A stretch of DNA of 64,000 nucleotides, from assembly GCF_006334925.1 (NCBI RefSeq), contig NZ_VDHJ01000001.1, positions 124,001-188,000 on the forward strand, read 5' to 3'. How positions within the stretch are numbered: position 1 is the stretch's first letter; each line of letters starts with the position of its first letter. The DNA comes from Corynebacterium tapiri. GTDB taxonomy: Bacteria; Actinomycetota; Actinomycetes; Mycobacteriales; Mycobacteriaceae. This document shows, in pieces, positions 17,282-27,822 of this stretch. Below the pieces are notes generated by a model. That model was not told where the DNA came from and ran no database searches. It saw only the letters and a program-made list of their open reading frames with translations. Position numbers and translations under genes: made by a program.

Positions 17282-18688
17282 CTAACCGCGGTTGCGATCA
17301 GTATTTGCCATAGAGAGAACGTCGAGACGCTTGTCCAGCTCCTCCTCAGTGAGCTTCTCTCCATCTACGAAGCCGAGGTCGATGACAGCCTCGCGCACGG
17401 TGATGCGCTCGTTGAGGGCGTGCTTGGCAGCCTTGGCTGCGTTCTCGTAGCCAATCGCGGAGTTCAGCGGGGTCACGATCGAGGTGGAGGACTCGGCGTA
17501 CTGCTTCATGCGCTCGGCATTGGCCTGGATGCCGTCGATGCAGTTTTCGGCAAGCACGCGGGCGGTGTTAGCCAGCAGGCGAGTGGACTCAAGAACGTTG
17601 CGCGCCATCATCGGGATGAACACGTTGAGCTCCAGGTGGCCCTGGGAGCCGCCGAAGGCAACGGCAGCGTCGTTGCCGATGACCTGTGCAGCGACCTGGG
17701 TGGCAGACTCCGGCAGAACCGGGTTGACCTTGCCCGGCATGATCGAGGAACCCGGCTGCAGGTCGGGGATGTGAATCTCGGCCAGGCCGGTGAGCGGGCC
17801 GGAACCCATCAGGCGGATGTCGTTAGCGATCTTGTACACCGACACGGCCACAGTGCGCATGGCGCCGGAGTACTCCACGAGCGCGTCGCGGGCAGCCTGC
17901 GCCTCGAAGTGATTCTGAGCCTCAGAGAGCTCGGAGATGCCGGTGAGCTTCTTCAGCTCTTCGGTTACCTTCGCGCCGAAGTCCGCGGAGGTGTTCAGGC
18001 CGGTGCCGGCTGCAGTGCCGCCGATGGCCAGCTCACCCAGGCGCGGCAGCGTCGCCTCGACGCGCTGGATGCCCAGCTCGATCTGGCGTGCGTATCCGCT
18101 GAACTCCTGGCCCAGCGTGACCGGGACAGCGTCCATGAGGTGAGTGCGGCCGGCCTTGACCACGTCGGAGAACTCCTCAGCCTTGCGGCTGAGGGTTTCG
18201 TGCAGAACCTTCAGACCCGGGATGAGGTCGTTGACCGCAGCCTCGGTAGCTGCGACATGCGTCGCGGTGGGGAAGGTGTCGTTAGAGGACTGGCCCATGT
18301 TTACGTGGTCGTTGGGGTGGACCTCAACGCCGTTGGCCTTTGCCAGGGATGCAATGACCTCGTTGGTGTTCATGTTCGACGAGGTGCCAGAACCGGTCTG
18401 GAACACGTCGATGGGGAACTGGTCGTCGTGCTTGTTGTCGCCGATCTCCTTGGCGGCGGCGATGATGGCGTCGGCCTTCTCGGCGTCCAGCGCGCCGGAG
18501 TCCTTGTTCACCTGCGCGCACGCGGCCTTGAGCAGGCCCAGTGCGCGAATCTGCGCAGCCTCGAGGCCGCGGCCGGAGATGGGGAAGTTGTTGACTGCGC
18601 GCTGAGTCTGTGCGCGCCACAGGGCCTGTGCCGGCACCTTAACCTCGCCCATCGTGTCATGCTCGATGCGGTATTCCTGATCAGTCAC
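17282..18688 (-). CDS. fumC: class II fumarate hydratase
   Basis: 468 residues; reversible hydration of fumarate to malate in the TCA cycle, iron-independent tetramer. Lyase signature [11 protein letters not shown] with the catalytic serine loop, plus [16 protein letters not shown] and [14 protein letters not shown] substrate-binding motifs and [21 protein letters not shown] start behind GGAAGG. Followed by a strong hairpin. Next to glpX in the same order as mycobacterial Rv1098c/Rv1099c. A long antisense open frame opposite this gene is a codon-bias artefact. Confidence 0.96.
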   Translation of the reverse strand: MTDQEYRIEHDTMGEVKVPAQALWRAQTQRAVNNFPISGRGLEAAQIRALGLLKAACAQVNKDSGALDAEKADAIIAAAKEIGDNKHDDQFPIDVFQTGSGTSSNMNTNEVIASLAKANGVEVHPNDHVNMGQSSNDTFPTATHVAATEAAVNDLIPGLKVLHETLSRKAEEFSDVVKAGRTHLMDAVPVTLGQEFSGYARQIELGIQRVEATLPRLGELAIGGTAAGTGLNTSADFGAKVTEELKKLTGISELSEAQNHFEAQAARDALVEYSGAMRTVAVSVYKIANDIRLMGSGPLTGLAEIHIPDLQPGSSIMPGKVNPVLPESATQVAAQVIGNDAAVAFGGSQGHLELNVFIPMMARNVLESTRLLANTARVLAENCIDGIQANAERMKQYAESSTSIVTPLNSAIGYENAAKAAKHALNERITVREAVIDLGFVDGEKLTEEELDKRLDVLSMANTDRNRG

Positions 18689-18745
18689 GAGTGAAGCCTT
18701 CCTGAAAAAGTTAAGCGTTGTTCTGGTCGCAATTTTAACGCCGGG

Positions 18746-19756
18746 CTAGTCCGACGGGTTGGTGTAGTCCACCACGGAGTACTGCTGGAGCTTGGACAGC
18801 TGATGGCGCGACTCGATGTAGCGCACCGTTCCTGACTTGGAACGCATCACCAGGGAGCGAGTGGTCGCACCCGAGGCACGGTAGGTCACTCCACGCAGCA
18901 TGTCGCCATTGGTTACGCCCGTCGCGGCGAAGTAGGTGTTGTCGGAACGCACCAGGTCGTCGATGCCCAGCACTCGGCCGAGTTCGTGGCCGGCGTTGCG
19001 TGCCTTGGCTGCTTCTTCGTCGTTACGCGGAGCCAGCACACCCTGAATCTCGCCACCCATCGCCTTGAGCGCGCAGGCAGCGATGATGCCCTCTGGGGTG
19101 CCACCTACGCCCATGCACATGTCCACCGAGTTCATGCCGGCATCCTGAGCAGCTGCTACGGCACCGGCAACGTCACCATCGGAGATCAGGCGAACCTTGG
19201 CGCCTGCCTCGCGGATGTCGCGGATGAGATCGATGTGGCGAGGGCGGTCGAGCACCACGACGACGACCTCGGACGGGTCAATGCTCTTGGCCTTGGCCAC
19301 CGCCTGAATGTTGTGCTTGACCGGGGCCTCAATATCGATGTGGCCGGCGGCCTCCGGGCCCACGGCAATCTTGTTCATATAGAACACTGCAGACGGGTCG
19401 TACATCGAACCGCGCTCAGCTGCAGCGATGACCGCGATGGCGTTCGGACGACCCTCGGCCATGAGGGTGGTGCCGTCCACCGGGTCTACGGCGATGTCGA
19501 CCTCTGCGCCGATGCCGGTACCGACGCGCTCGCCATTGAACAGCATGGGGGCCTTGTCCTTCTCGCCCTCACCGATGACGACCACGCCGTTCATGTCCAC
19601 GGAATTGATCAGGCTGCGCATGGCGTCGACAGCCGCGCCATCGCCCTTTTCCTTTTCACCACGGCCTACCCAGCGGCCCGAAGCCAGGGCTGCAGCCTCT
19701 GTAACTCGGACGAGCTCCATCGCTAGATTGCGATCAGGTTGTTCAACGGTTGACAT
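18746..19756 (-). CDS. glpX: fructose-1,6-bisphosphatase, class II
   Basis: 336 residues; metal-dependent gluconeogenic phosphatase of the GlpX family. Metal-binding motifs [11 protein letters not shown] and [20 protein letters not shown] are present, and [17 protein letters not shown] lines the substrate site. Supplies hexose phosphate for growth on organic acids and proline, for which other genes here (putA, DAACS symporter, dihydroxyacetone kinase) provide carbon. ATG behind AGGAGG. Separated from fum by 57 bases; probably one transcript. Divergent from the DUF4245 gene. Confidence 0.95.
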   Translation of the reverse strand: MSTVEQPDRNLAMELVRVTEAAALASGRWVGRGEKEKGDGAAVDAMRSLINSVDMNGVVVIGEGEKDKAPMLFNGERVGTGIGAEVDIAVDPVDGTTLMAEGRPNAIAVIAAAERGSMYDPSAVFYMNKIAVGPEAAGHIDIEAPVKHNIQAVAKAKSIDPSEVVVVVLDRPRHIDLIRDIREAGAKVRLISDGDVAGAVAAAQDAGMNSVDMCMGVGGTPEGIIAACALKAMGGEIQGVLAPRNDEEAAKARNAGHELGRVLGIDDLVRSDNTYFAATGVTNGDMLRGVTYRASGATTRSLVMRSKSGTVRYIESRHQLSKLQQYSVVDYTNPSD

Positions 19757-19864
19757 GAGTCAGGGTCCTCCTAGAACGGACAATTCAACGCTTACATTGT
19801 GGCAGCGAAGCCCGTTTTCTGCCCCCGCGGGGGTAGAGGGCGCAAGCGTGTCATACTGATCGCC

Positions 19865-20419
19865 GTGGCTAGTGAGCAAAAACCCCGTATCTTCCAGGGC
19901 GGCAAGGACATGGTGATCTCTGCGGCGATCATCGTGTTGATGATGTTGTTGGTGGTCATCCCCACCGGCATGTGCTCGTTTAATCCTGGAGCCCCGGAAA
20001 ATGGTCCCGTCCAGGAAGTCGATGCGCGGTCCTTCCTCGAGCTCGAGTCGCGCGCTGCCGACTTCCCCGTCGTCATCCCGGAGACCCCGGAAGGGTGGGT
20101 TCCCAACTCCGCCCGGCGCACCTCCGTGGATCGTAAGCCAGCCCCCGTGGTGGGTTACGTCACCGCTGATGAGGGATACCTGCAGCTCACCCAGACCGAC
20201 GTGCCGCTGGAGAAGGCAGTAGAGGGAACCGACAACGAGCTGCGCGAACACACCTCTACCGAGGTCATCGACGGCACCGACGTGCAGATCTTTAGCTCCA
20301 AAGAGAAGGACGTGCGCGATATTTGGGCAGCGCAGCACGGTGAGACCACCTTCCTCATAACCGGTGCCGCTTCTGCAGAGGAGTTCAAGACCCTGATGAG
20401 TGCCGCCCTGCGGGGCTAG
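19865..20419 (+). CDS. DUF4245 family membrane-anchored protein
   Basis: 184 residues from GTG 19865. Short cytoplasmic start, one helix (residues 20-40, ISAAIIVLMMLLVVIPTGM), then an extracytoplasmic domain with FPVVIPETPEGWVPNSAR and GYVTADEGYLQLTQTD. This agrees with DUF4245, the usual divergent neighbour of glpX in actinobacteria (Rv1100). The GTG lies seven bases behind CATACT (19852-19857); the longer in-frame ATG start at 19799 would add a basic non-conserved leader overlapping the promoter. Function unknown. Confidence 0.83.
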   Translation: MASEQKPRIFQGGKDMVISAAIIVLMMLLVVIPTGMCSFNPGAPENGPVQEVDARSFLELESRAADFPVVIPETPEGWVPNSARRTSVDRKPAPVVGYVTADEGYLQLTQTDVPLEKAVEGTDNELREHTSTEVIDGTDVQIFSSKEKDVRDIWAAQHGETTFLITGAASAEEFKTLMSAALRG

Positions 20420-20429
20420 CCTGTAGGCC

Positions 20430-22004
20430 ATGGCCTACTCCACCTTTAAGAACAACCCGGACAATTTCCTGCGCGAGGCGCTGTCCGGACTCATCACCGC
20501 CCACCCGTGCGCGCAGTGGAATCGCGCTGGGTTTGCTTCCCGTCCGGCAAAGGCAGGGCACGTCTCGGTGGTCTCCGGCGGCGGCTCGGGACATGAACCG
20601 CTGCACCTGGGATTCGTCGGCGAGGGCATGCTCACCGCCGCTGTTCCTGGAAACGTGTTCACCTCGCCCAACGCGGTGCAGATCGCCGAGGCGACGCGCG
20701 CGGTGGACGCCGGTAGCGGTGTCGTTCACGTGGTCAAGAACTACACCGGCGACATGATGAACTTCTCAGTGGCCGCGCGCCAGGTTGAGGCAGAGGTACG
20801 CACCGTCGTTGTGGCTGATGATGTGGCTACGGACTCCGCCGACGGCCCCGGTCGACGCGGCATCCTCGGCACGGTTCTCGTGGAAAAGATCGCAGGTGCG
20901 AGCGCCGGGCGCGGCGACGACGTCGACACCGTTGCCCGTATTGCGCAGGAAGCCGCTGATGCCACGCGCTCTATGTCGGTGGCCTTTGCCCCTGGGCATC
21001 TGCCCACCACTGGGGTGACCACCTTCGACCTTCCTGAGGGCAAGGCCGAGATGGGGGTGGGTATTCACGGCGAGCGCGGAGTCGAGCGCGCTGATGCCGC
21101 ACAGGCCTCCGAGGTAGTGGCACGGCTGCTAGAGCGCCTCGTCACCCCGGATGCGCGCGAGGTTGTCCTTGCTGTGGGCGGTCTTGGTTCCACCACAACG
21201 CTAGAGACGGGACTGGTATTCAACGCGGCACTGCAGCAGCTCGCAGAGCGCGGGCTGGTGGTGCGCCGCGCCGTGCTCGGGGATCTGGTCACCGCAGTGG
21301 ATATGCACGGGGTCAGCTTGAGCGTCATGGAGGCAACGGCGGAGCGCCTGGAGCTTCTCGACGCCCCCACCACCGCACCGGCCTGGCCCCACCTGGTCAA
21401 AGACCCAGAGCTGGTGGACGCCAGCATTGCCATCGATGACGAAATGCCGCATGACGGAGAGGTCAATGAGTGGCTCAGCGCCTTTGTCGAGCGTGTGCTC
21501 GGAGCGGTCGATGACCTGACGGCTTTAGACCGTCAGGCCGGTGATGGCGATTTTGGCCACAACATGCAAGCAGCGCTGGGCGGAATTGAGCTGCCCATTC
21601 GGGGTAGCGACAAGGATGTGGCACAGGCCCTGGCCCGCCGGTTCCTTGTTCGTGCGGGTGGTACGTCGGGTGCGGTTCTAGGAACGCTCTTCGACGAACT
21701 CTCGCGGGAGGATTCACGCTCCGTGGGATTACGCAACGCGGTAGAGGCCATCACCGAACTCGGCGGTGCGCGCGTGGGGGATAACACGCTTATCGATGCC
21801 CTCGCCCCCGCAGCGGATACCCAATCCAACGACCTCGATGTTCTCTATGAGGCTGCTGCACAAGGTGCTCGATCCACGCGTGACTTGGTGGCTTCTAAAG
21901 GCCGCGCTTCCTACGTCGGTGAGGCTTCCCAGGGTGTTATCGACCCCGGAGCGATCGTGGTGGCCTGGCTGTTTGGCGGCAGCGGTAACGTAGCGGAGTT
22001 CTAG
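20430..22004 (+). CDS. dihydroxyacetone kinase, fused DhaK-DhaL (ATP-dependent)
   Basis: 524 residues. Residues 1-330 are the DhaK substrate domain ([11 protein letters not shown] at 49-59, covalent substrate histidine His213 in GVGIHGE); residues 345-524 are the DhaL nucleotide domain with [15 protein letters not shown] and [14 protein letters not shown]. The fusion indicates an ATP-using enzyme like Citrobacter DhaK rather than the PTS type. Phosphorylates dihydroxyacetone or glyceraldehyde into glycolysis. ATG lies seven bases behind TAGCCT (20417-20422), leaderless, although the upstream stop is only ten bases away. Confidence 0.92.
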   Translation: MAYSTFKNNPDNFLREALSGLITAHPCAQWNRAGFASRPAKAGHVSVVSGGGSGHEPLHLGFVGEGMLTAAVPGNVFTSPNAVQIAEATRAVDAGSGVVHVVKNYTGDMMNFSVAARQVEAEVRTVVVADDVATDSADGPGRRGILGTVLVEKIAGASAGRGDDVDTVARIAQEAADATRSMSVAFAPGHLPTTGVTTFDLPEGKAEMGVGIHGERGVERADAAQASEVVARLLERLVTPDAREVVLAVGGLGSTTTLETGLVFNAALQQLAERGLVVRRAVLGDLVTAVDMHGVSLSVMEATAERLELLDAPTTAPAWPHLVKDPELVDASIAIDDEMPHDGEVNEWLSAFVERVLGAVDDLTALDRQAGDGDFGHNMQAALGGIELPIRGSDKDVAQALARRFLVRAGGTSGAVLGTLFDELSREDSRSVGLRNAVEAITELGGARVGDNTLIDALAPAADTQSNDLDVLYEAAAQGARSTRDLVASKGRASYVGEASQGVIDPGAIVVAWLFGGSGNVAEF

Positions 22005-22249
22005 TCCTCCTGCTTACCCACCACGGATTCCACCTTCTTGGCGGCTCCGGCCAGCAGGTCCTCACACCGCTTGGCCAGGGCCTCGCCTCGTTCCCAGTAG
22101 GCGAGGGACTCGTCCAAGCTCATCTGCCCGAGCTCGAGGATGCGCACCGTTTCCACGAGCTCATTGCGGGCTTGCTCGTAGTTCATCTCCTCCGGCGGGG
22201 TGAGGGCGTCATCCTTTAGCGTTCCTGTTCCGACGGTGTTCTCGCTCAT
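22001..22249 (-). CDS. xseB: exodeoxyribonuclease VII small subunit
   Basis: 82 residues, mostly helical. [45 protein letters not shown] matches the XseB family core. It wraps several copies around XseA to form the single-strand-specific exonuclease used in DNA repair. Lies 28 bases after xseA behind AGGAG; convergent four-base overlap with the dihydroxyacetone kinase gene. Confidence 0.93.
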   Translation of the reverse strand: MSENTVGTGTLKDDALTPPEEMNYEQARNELVETVRILELGQMSLDESLAYWERGEALAKRCEDLLAGAAKKVESVVGKQED

Positions 22250-22277
22250 GCTGTGCTCCTAAAAGTCTGAAAGGGTC

Positions 22278-23516
22278 TTACTTGGCGGGGGTGGTTGCGA
22301 TGCTGGCGGCGGTGATGGATCCGTCGCCGACGCGAATGCGCAGCTGGGATCCCGGTGGCGCCTGATCGATGGAGGTCACCACCTCGGGATCGGTTCGGTC
22401 ACGGGGCAGAACCTGGACCACGGAGTAACCGCGGGCCAGGGTGGCGGCTGGCCCAAGAGCCGAAACCTGGGCACGCAGGCCAGAAACTCGCGAGGACTCG
22501 GTATTAAGCACATAGTTGATGTCGCGGCGTAGCGACGTCCGTGCGCGCTCGACTTCTTCGCGCCCCTGGGTAATTGGGCGCAACGGGTCGGCCAGGGCAG
22601 GGCGGGAACGGATCTGTTCCAACTGCTGGCGCTCACGATGCACCCAGCCGTACAGCGCAGAGGACATGCGCTGGCGGCCTTCAGCTAGCAGCGCTAGCTC
22701 CTGCGCCGCATCCGGGACCACCCGCTTGGCGGCATCCGTAGGGGTCGCGGCGCGCACATCGGCCACATTGTCCAACACGGGGCTGTCGGGTTCGTGGCCA
22801 ATGGCGGAGACGATCGGGGTATGAGCTGCAGCTACAGCCCTTTGCAGAGATTCTTCGGAAAAGGGCAGAAGATCTTCGACGGATCCACCACCTCTGGCGA
22901 TGATGATGACATCCACGTTGGGGTGATCGTCGAGAAGCGAAATTGCCTTGACGATCTCCGGGACGGCCTTAGGTCCCTGAACTGCCGTATTGACGACCTC
23001 GAATTCGACCCCCGGCCACCGGTTACGAGCGACCTCGATGACGTCGCGCTCGGCGTGCGAGCCGCGTCCGGTGATGAGGCCAACGCGGGTGGGCAGGTAG
23101 GGCAGTGGCTTTTTACGGGCGGGGTCGAAAAGCCCCTCACGGGAGAGCTGGTTACGCAACGCCTCGATACGGGCGAGTAGCTCGCCGATGCCGACGTGTC
23201 GGATCTCCTCAACCGCCAGAGAGAGGCTGCCGCGGCCGGTATAGAACGAGGGCTTGCCCAGCACTACGACCCGGTCGCCGTCCTTAAGTGGCGTGGGCAG
23301 GGAGCGAATCAAGCTCGTGGGGCAGGTCAGCTGCAGCGACTTTTCTTCCTCCGGATCGCGCAGAGTGAGGTAGCTAAATCGCCAGGTCGACTTCACGTTG
23401 ATCTGGGTCAGCTGGCCCTCCACCCACAGCATGCCAAGCCGATCGATCCATCCCTTGATGGACTCGTTGACCTTGCGGACAGGCCAGGCTGTCTCCACGG
23501 TGTTGGACGCTGCCAC
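22278..23516 (-). CDS. xseA: exodeoxyribonuclease VII large subunit
   Basis: 412 residues. N-terminal OB-fold (residues 10-110, [23 protein letters not shown]) and catalytic domain with [22 protein letters not shown] and the conserved [44 protein letters not shown] block. Degrades single-stranded DNA from both ends with XseB. GTG start behind AAGGAG. Divergent from ispH, the same order as Rv1107c/Rv1108c and lytB2. Confidence 0.95.
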   Translation of the reverse strand: MAASNTVETAWPVRKVNESIKGWIDRLGMLWVEGQLTQINVKSTWRFSYLTLRDPEEEKSLQLTCPTSLIRSLPTPLKDGDRVVVLGKPSFYTGRGSLSLAVEEIRHVGIGELLARIEALRNQLSREGLFDPARKKPLPYLPTRVGLITGRGSHAERDVIEVARNRWPGVEFEVVNTAVQGPKAVPEIVKAISLLDDHPNVDVIIIARGGGSVEDLLPFSEESLQRAVAAAHTPIVSAIGHEPDSPVLDNVADVRAATPTDAAKRVVPDAAQELALLAEGRQRMSSALYGWVHRERQQLEQIRSRPALADPLRPITQGREEVERARTSLRRDINYVLNTESSRVSGLRAQVSALGPAATLARGYSVVQVLPRDRTDPEVVTSIDQAPPGSQLRIRVGDGSITAASIATTPAK

Positions 23517-23594
23517 GATGTCGTACTCCTTATAAGTTTCCCAGCGCGAGCGGGGTGGGCGGATGCCAGTCTATTGTTTTAGACGGCACTTAGT

Positions 23595-23600
23595 TACGCT
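23595..23600 (+). promoter_or_regulatory. -10 box of a leaderless ispH transcript
   Basis: TACGCT ends seven bases before the ATG at 23608; no Shine-Dalgarno sequence intervenes, so mRNA should begin at the start codon. Confidence 0.6.
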
Positions 23601-23607
23601 GGGTTCC

Positions 23608-24570
23608 ATGGCTGAAGGCGAAAAGAAAGTCCTCCTGGCTGCTCCGCGCGGTTACTGCGCCGGCGTCGACCGAGCAGTGGAGACCGTAGAGCGAACCCTG
23701 GAAAAGTACGGCGAACCGATCTACGTGCGCAAAGAGATCGTGCACAACAAGTACGTGGTGGAGACGCTGTCGAAGAAGGGCGTGATTTTCGTCGACGAGG
23801 CCGACGAGGTGCCCGAGGGTGCGCACCTGGTTTTCTCCGCCCACGGTGTGTCTCCTGCCGTGCGCGATTTGGCAGATACCCGCAACCTCCAGACCATCGA
23901 TGCCACCTGCCCGCTGGTGACCAAGGTGCACCGCGAGGCCACGCGTTTTGATCGGGACGGCTACCACATCCTGCTCGTTGGCCATGAGGGCCACGAGGAG
24001 GTCGAGGGCACTTCTGGTGAGGCCCCGAACGTGACCTACCTGGTCGACGGTGTGGAAAGCGTCGATAACCTGCCGGAGTCATTGCAGGACGAGAAGTTGG
24101 TGTGGCTGTCCCAGACCACGCTCTCGGTGGACGAGACCCTGGAGATCGTGGCCAAGCTGAAGAAGCGCTTCCCGCACCTGCAAGATCCGCCGTCCGATGA
24201 CATCTGCTACGCCACCCAGAACCGACAGACCGCAGTGAAAAAGATCGCCGCCGATTGCGAGCTGGTGATTGTGGTGGGTTCCCAGAACTCGTCGAACTCC
24301 AAGCGCCTGGTCGAGGTCGCTTTGGATCACGGCTCGCAGGCCTCATACTTGGTGGATTACGCATCCCAAATCGATGAATCCTGGTTGGACGGCGTATCGA
24401 CGGTCGGCGTGACCTCAGGCGCCTCCGTACCCGAGATCCTGGTTCGCGAGGTCGTGGACTACCTGGCCGAGCGTGGCTTCACCGACGTGGAGGAAGTAAC
24501 CACCACGACCGAGACGATTAACTTTGCTCTGCCGCGCGATCTGCGTCCCCGCCGCGGGGATAAGGCCTAG
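23608..24570 (+). CDS. ispH: 4-hydroxy-3-methylbut-2-enyl diphosphate reductase
   Basis: 320 residues; final step of the MEP isoprenoid pathway, giving isopentenyl and dimethylallyl diphosphate. The three iron-sulfur cysteines are seen in [23 protein letters not shown] and [11 protein letters not shown]; the substrate histidines in VHNKYVV and [11 protein letters not shown] and the Glu/Thr region [10 protein letters not shown] are intact. Starts at 23608 rather than the in-frame TTG at 23563, on family length and the promoter position. Followed by a strong hairpin terminator. Confidence 0.96.
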   Translation: MAEGEKKVLLAAPRGYCAGVDRAVETVERTLEKYGEPIYVRKEIVHNKYVVETLSKKGVIFVDEADEVPEGAHLVFSAHGVSPAVRDLADTRNLQTIDATCPLVTKVHREATRFDRDGYHILLVGHEGHEEVEGTSGEAPNVTYLVDGVESVDNLPESLQDEKLVWLSQTTLSVDETLEIVAKLKKRFPHLQDPPSDDICYATQNRQTAVKKIAADCELVIVVGSQNSSNSKRLVEVALDHGSQASYLVDYASQIDESWLDGVSTVGVTSGASVPEILVREVVDYLAERGFTDVEEVTTTTETINFALPRDLRPRRGDKA

Positions 24571-24590
24571 AGCTGTCAAGGCAAAAGAAA

Positions 24591-24637
24591 CTCCCTCTAC
24601 CCGGCGAACAGAAAGCCTGGTAGGGGGAGCTTGTCTT
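24591..24637. terminator. intrinsic terminator between ispH and the DUF6542 gene
   Basis: CTCCCTCTACC / GGTAGGGGGAG stem, 16-nt loop, followed by TTGTCTTT on the plus strand; located at the convergence of two genes. Confidence 0.75.
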
Positions 24638-24639
24638 TG

Positions 24640-25260
24640 CTAGCGCTCGTAGTGGTGGTGAGAACTGCGACGGGGTGGGCGCTGGCGAGGAGTTTCTTCC
24701 GCCTTGCGATTGCGAGAGAGCAGCTCTTCCACGGTGACCTGGTTTGTGCGGCGCCGTGCGTTGGCAGAAAGCGCGCGATTAGTGCGATCCGCGGCCGCGG
24801 TATGCGCACGACGTCGGGCCGCAGCTCGCTCTAGGCGGATCGAGCGGTTGCGCAGCAGCCGGTAGCGAACCACAGCGATGATGATGCACCCGATGGTGAG
24901 ACCAGCGAGCCACGGAAAAAGCTGGGTGATCGGGAAGATTGCCGTGACGATGGTGGTCCGGGATAGCGGCTGCCCACCCTGGCGCTGGATGAGTGCCCAT
25001 GAGGTGGCCACGGCGCCCAGCGCGAAAAACAGCGGGAAGCTAGCCACGGTGAGAAACAGGCCGCGCGCATTAACCGTCAAAGAAACCAGAAGCGCTACCA
25101 CTCCGATGACCGTGCAGAAGAGCCAGCCCAGGTGCCCTATGAGCAGGCTGAGAAGCAGCGCGGTGATCGTTCCAGCGAGCAAACACCCCAGGGCCATCCC
25201 GGTGGGAAGGCCAGGCAAGCTCTTGTAGGGGCGGTTGCTGCGCGCGGTGGAAGTGGACAC
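24640..25260 (-). CDS. DUF6542-type membrane protein
   Basis: 206 residues with four predicted helices in residues 20-135 (GMALGCLLAGTITALLLSLL, GHLGWLFCTVIGVVALLVSL, GLFLTVASFPLFFALGAVA, then IFPITQLFPWLAGLTIGCIIIAVV) followed by a very basic, disordered tail rich in Arg, Ala and His. Position between ispH and ychF matches Rv1111c. Start GTG 25260 lies eight bases behind TAAACT (25269-25274), a promoter that overlaps the rmuC stop. Function unknown. Confidence 0.8.
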   Translation of the reverse strand: MSTSTARSNRPYKSLPGLPTGMALGCLLAGTITALLLSLLIGHLGWLFCTVIGVVALLVSLTVNARGLFLTVASFPLFFALGAVATSWALIQRQGGQPLSRTTIVTAIFPITQLFPWLAGLTIGCIIIAVVRYRLLRNRSIRLERAAARRRAHTAAADRTNRALSANARRRTNQVTVEELLSRNRKAEETPRQRPPRRSSHHHYER

Positions 25261-25271
25261 GGAGGGGAAGT

Positions 25272-26348
25272 TTAGTCGGTGAACCTTTCAAAATCCCCAT
25301 TGCGTGCGGATGTGTCTGGCGCGTACTCCAGATCGACGGGGAGTGCTCGCGGTCGAACAGACACGGACTCGGGCGCTGGGGGCAACCCGCGAGGATCAGC
25401 GTTGATCTCTGCCAGCCGACGGGCAGTAACCAACACCCGAGAGTCCAAGGACCCCAGGGATGCGTTGAAGGACTCGACGGTCTTTTCCAGGTGGTGGCCG
25501 ATGCGCGCATAGTGTTCGCCGAAAATCTTGAGGCGTTTTTGCAGCTGGCGCCCGAGGTGTTGGATTTCTCGGACTTGTTCGGTGATGTCTTCCTGGCGCC
25601 AGCCCAGAGCCACGGTGCGCAACAGGGCGAACAATGAAGACGGCGTGGCGACGACCACCCCGCGGGAGTACGCATAATCCAGCAACTCGGGGTCCACGCT
25701 GAGCGCGGCGTCCAGGAACGGGTCGGCGGGCACGAAGGCCACCACAAACTCTGGGGTGGGGTAGAACGCGGAGGTGTAGTCCTTGTGTGCCAAGTTGCCG
25801 ATGTGGGTGCGCAGCAAGTGGGCATGGCGGCGCAGGAACGCGGCGTGTTCTTCGGGATCCTCCGTCTCCATCGCATCGAGGTAGGCAGAGAAAGGCGTTT
25901 TGGCGTCTACGACGATCTGTCGATTGCCGGCGAGATTTATGACCATGTCTGGCCGGACGACCTTATCCCCGAGCTTGGTGCTGACCTGGGAGGAAAAGTC
26001 ACAGTGACGCTGCATGCCTCCGAGTTCCACAACGCGCTCGAGCTGCATTTCTCCCCAGCGGCCGCGCACGTTGGGGGAGCGCAGGGCGTTGACCAGCTTG
26101 TCGGTGCGGTCCGTCAAGCGATGCGAAGTCCGCGTCATTGCCTGGACCTGACTCACCAGGGACGCCTGAGTGGTGGCTTGTCCCTTTTCCAGCTGGGTGA
26201 GCTGGCCACCGAGCTGATTGACAGCATCGCGAATGGGGCCGAGCTGGGCAGAAACATCGGGGGCGGGTTCGGTGCGTTGACCACGCGCCAGCCAGCCGAT
26301 GAGCACGCCCAGCACGAGTGCCAGGAATCCGGTGAGAAGGGGAGTCAT
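25272..26348 (-). CDS. rmuC: DNA recombination protein RmuC homologue
   Basis: 358 residues. One N-terminal membrane helix (LLTGFLALVLGVLIGWLA), a coiled coil (residues 30-85), then the nuclease-like core RGRWGEMQLERVVELGG...VVRPDMVINLAGNRQIVVDAKTPF with the Asp and DAK motif of restriction-endonuclease-like folds. RmuC limits inversions between short inverted repeats and affects DNA repair. Ends twelve bases before the DUF6542 start. Confidence 0.9.
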   Translation of the reverse strand: MTPLLTGFLALVLGVLIGWLARGQRTEPAPDVSAQLGPIRDAVNQLGGQLTQLEKGQATTQASLVSQVQAMTRTSHRLTDRTDKLVNALRSPNVRGRWGEMQLERVVELGGMQRHCDFSSQVSTKLGDKVVRPDMVINLAGNRQIVVDAKTPFSAYLDAMETEDPEEHAAFLRRHAHLLRTHIGNLAHKDYTSAFYPTPEFVVAFVPADPFLDAALSVDPELLDYAYSRGVVVATPSSLFALLRTVALGWRQEDITEQVREIQHLGRQLQKRLKIFGEHYARIGHHLEKTVESFNASLGSLDSRVLVTARRLAEINADPRGLPPAPESVSVRPRALPVDLEYAPDTSARNGDFERFTD

Positions 26349-26379
26349 GCCCCTACGGTCTCACACGGGGTGGGCGCGC

Positions 26380-27777
26380 TTATCGACGGGCTTCGAGCAA
26401 GCGTTCGATGAAGTCTCTCTTGGCGGGCTTTTTAGCTGGCTTCTCAGGGGCGTCGATAAGCGGTTCCCACTCACGCCACTGTGCGCGCAATCGCTTGCCC
26501 TGCTCGTCGCTGAGCCGACCGATCGCGCGACCTTCAGGCGTGGAGAAGTCGATTTCGTCGGAACGCTTCTCCCCGGCCTGCAGGGCGGTCATTTCGGACA
26601 GGTAGCGCAGCACCACGGCGATGACAGCGGCTACCGGCACGGCGAGGAAGGCGCCAGCCAGTCCGAAGAGTCCACCGCCGACGACGACGGAGACCAGCAC
26701 GATCACCGGATGCAGGCTCATGGCGCGGGACTGCAAGAGGGGAGAGAGAATATTGCCCTCTAGCTGCTGTACCGCGATGACCACGGCCAGTGCCAGCAAG
26801 GCCTCGGTAACTCCGAGGGATACAAGTGCCACGATGACTGCAAGTGCGCCGGCGGCCACGGCACCCACGAGCGGGATGAAGCCGGCTAGGAACGTGATCA
26901 CTGCCAGGGTGAAGGCCATGGGTACGCCGATGAAGTAGAGACCAATGCCGATGACGATGGCGTCGATGGCCGAGACAATTGCCTGCGCGCGGATGTATCC
27001 GCCGAGGGTTTCCCAGGAGCGGGTGAGCACCTCGGTGGCGTGCCATCCGGCACGGCGACCCATCACTCCGCGCAAGAAAGGCAGGAAGTGGTGGCCGTCC
27101 TTGAGGAAGAAAACGCTCAGCACCAGGATGGTGAAGAAAGTGATGATCCACGAGGTAGCCGTCGAGATGCCAGTGACCACCCCACCCGCGATGTCTCCGG
27201 CGCGCTGCTGGATCCAGGCGACGGCGTCATTAACCGCCTGAGTCAGGTCGCTGGAGTCCAGGTTCAGCGGCGGGCCCTGGGCCCACAGCTGTAGCCGCTG
27301 GATGCCCTCGAAAAGCTGGAGGTAGAGAACGCGCGACTGACCAATGATGTCCGGGGCGATGAACCACACCACCGCTCCGAGCACGCCAAAGAACGACAAG
27401 ATCGACACGATGGCTGCGAACGCCGCGGGCAAGCCGATTCGGCGCAGCGCGGTCGCCATCGGGGCGAGAACAGTGCAGACAATCAGTGCGAGGATGAGTG
27501 GGAAGAGGCCGCCCCACAGCGTTCCCATCATCTGCCACAGCGCATAACCGGCCACGGCGATAATGATCAATCGCAGCGACCACATAGATAGATGTTTGAG
27601 CCAGTTACCGATAACGATCGAGCGGTCGATCTGGTCGTTGTCCGGATCCGCCAAGGCCAGCTTGGCCACGTCCTCTTCGTGGCTGGCGGCGGTCGAACCG
27701 CCTACCTGCTCGGGGTTAGCGGATACTTCCTGCTCCGTCTCTGTCGCCTGTGGCGAGTCCTCGTGTGGATTAGTCAC
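26380..27777 (-). CDS. AI-2E family transporter
   Basis: 465 residues, about eight helices (residues 65-390), with an acidic N-terminal tail of about 55 residues and a C-terminal basic tail. Segment LEGNILSPLLQSRAMSLHPVIVLVSVVVGGGLFGLAGAFLAVPVAA is the family signature. Members export autoinducer-2, act as sodium/proton antiporters, or are uncharacterised; the actinobacterial substrate is unknown. GTG start 27777, divergent from ychF with 45 bases between. Confidence 0.88.
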   Translation of the reverse strand: MTNPHEDSPQATETEQEVSANPEQVGGSTAASHEEDVAKLALADPDNDQIDRSIVIGNWLKHLSMWSLRLIIIAVAGYALWQMMGTLWGGLFPLILALIVCTVLAPMATALRRIGLPAAFAAIVSILSFFGVLGAVVWFIAPDIIGQSRVLYLQLFEGIQRLQLWAQGPPLNLDSSDLTQAVNDAVAWIQQRAGDIAGGVVTGISTATSWIITFFTILVLSVFFLKDGHHFLPFLRGVMGRRAGWHATEVLTRSWETLGGYIRAQAIVSAIDAIVIGIGLYFIGVPMAFTLAVITFLAGFIPLVGAVAAGALAVIVALVSLGVTEALLALAVVIAVQQLEGNILSPLLQSRAMSLHPVIVLVSVVVGGGLFGLAGAFLAVPVAAVIAVVLRYLSEMTALQAGEKRSDEIDFSTPEGRAIGRLSDEQGKRLRAQWREWEPLIDAPEKPAKKPAKRDFIERLLEARR

Positions 27778-27808
27778 GCATCCATAGTGCCGTAAAAACC
27801 TTATGGGT

Positions 27809-27814
27809 TACCAT
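27809..27814 (+). promoter_or_regulatory. -10 box of a leaderless ychF transcript
   Basis: TACCAT ends eight bases before the GTG at 27823. Confidence 0.55.
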
Positions 27815-27822
27815 TGCGGGTT

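Noticed and set aside
17192-18694. 500-codon open frame on the plus strand opposite fum
   Set aside because: It is antisense to a certain fumC with no family motif; high GC at third positions keeps the complementary frame open.
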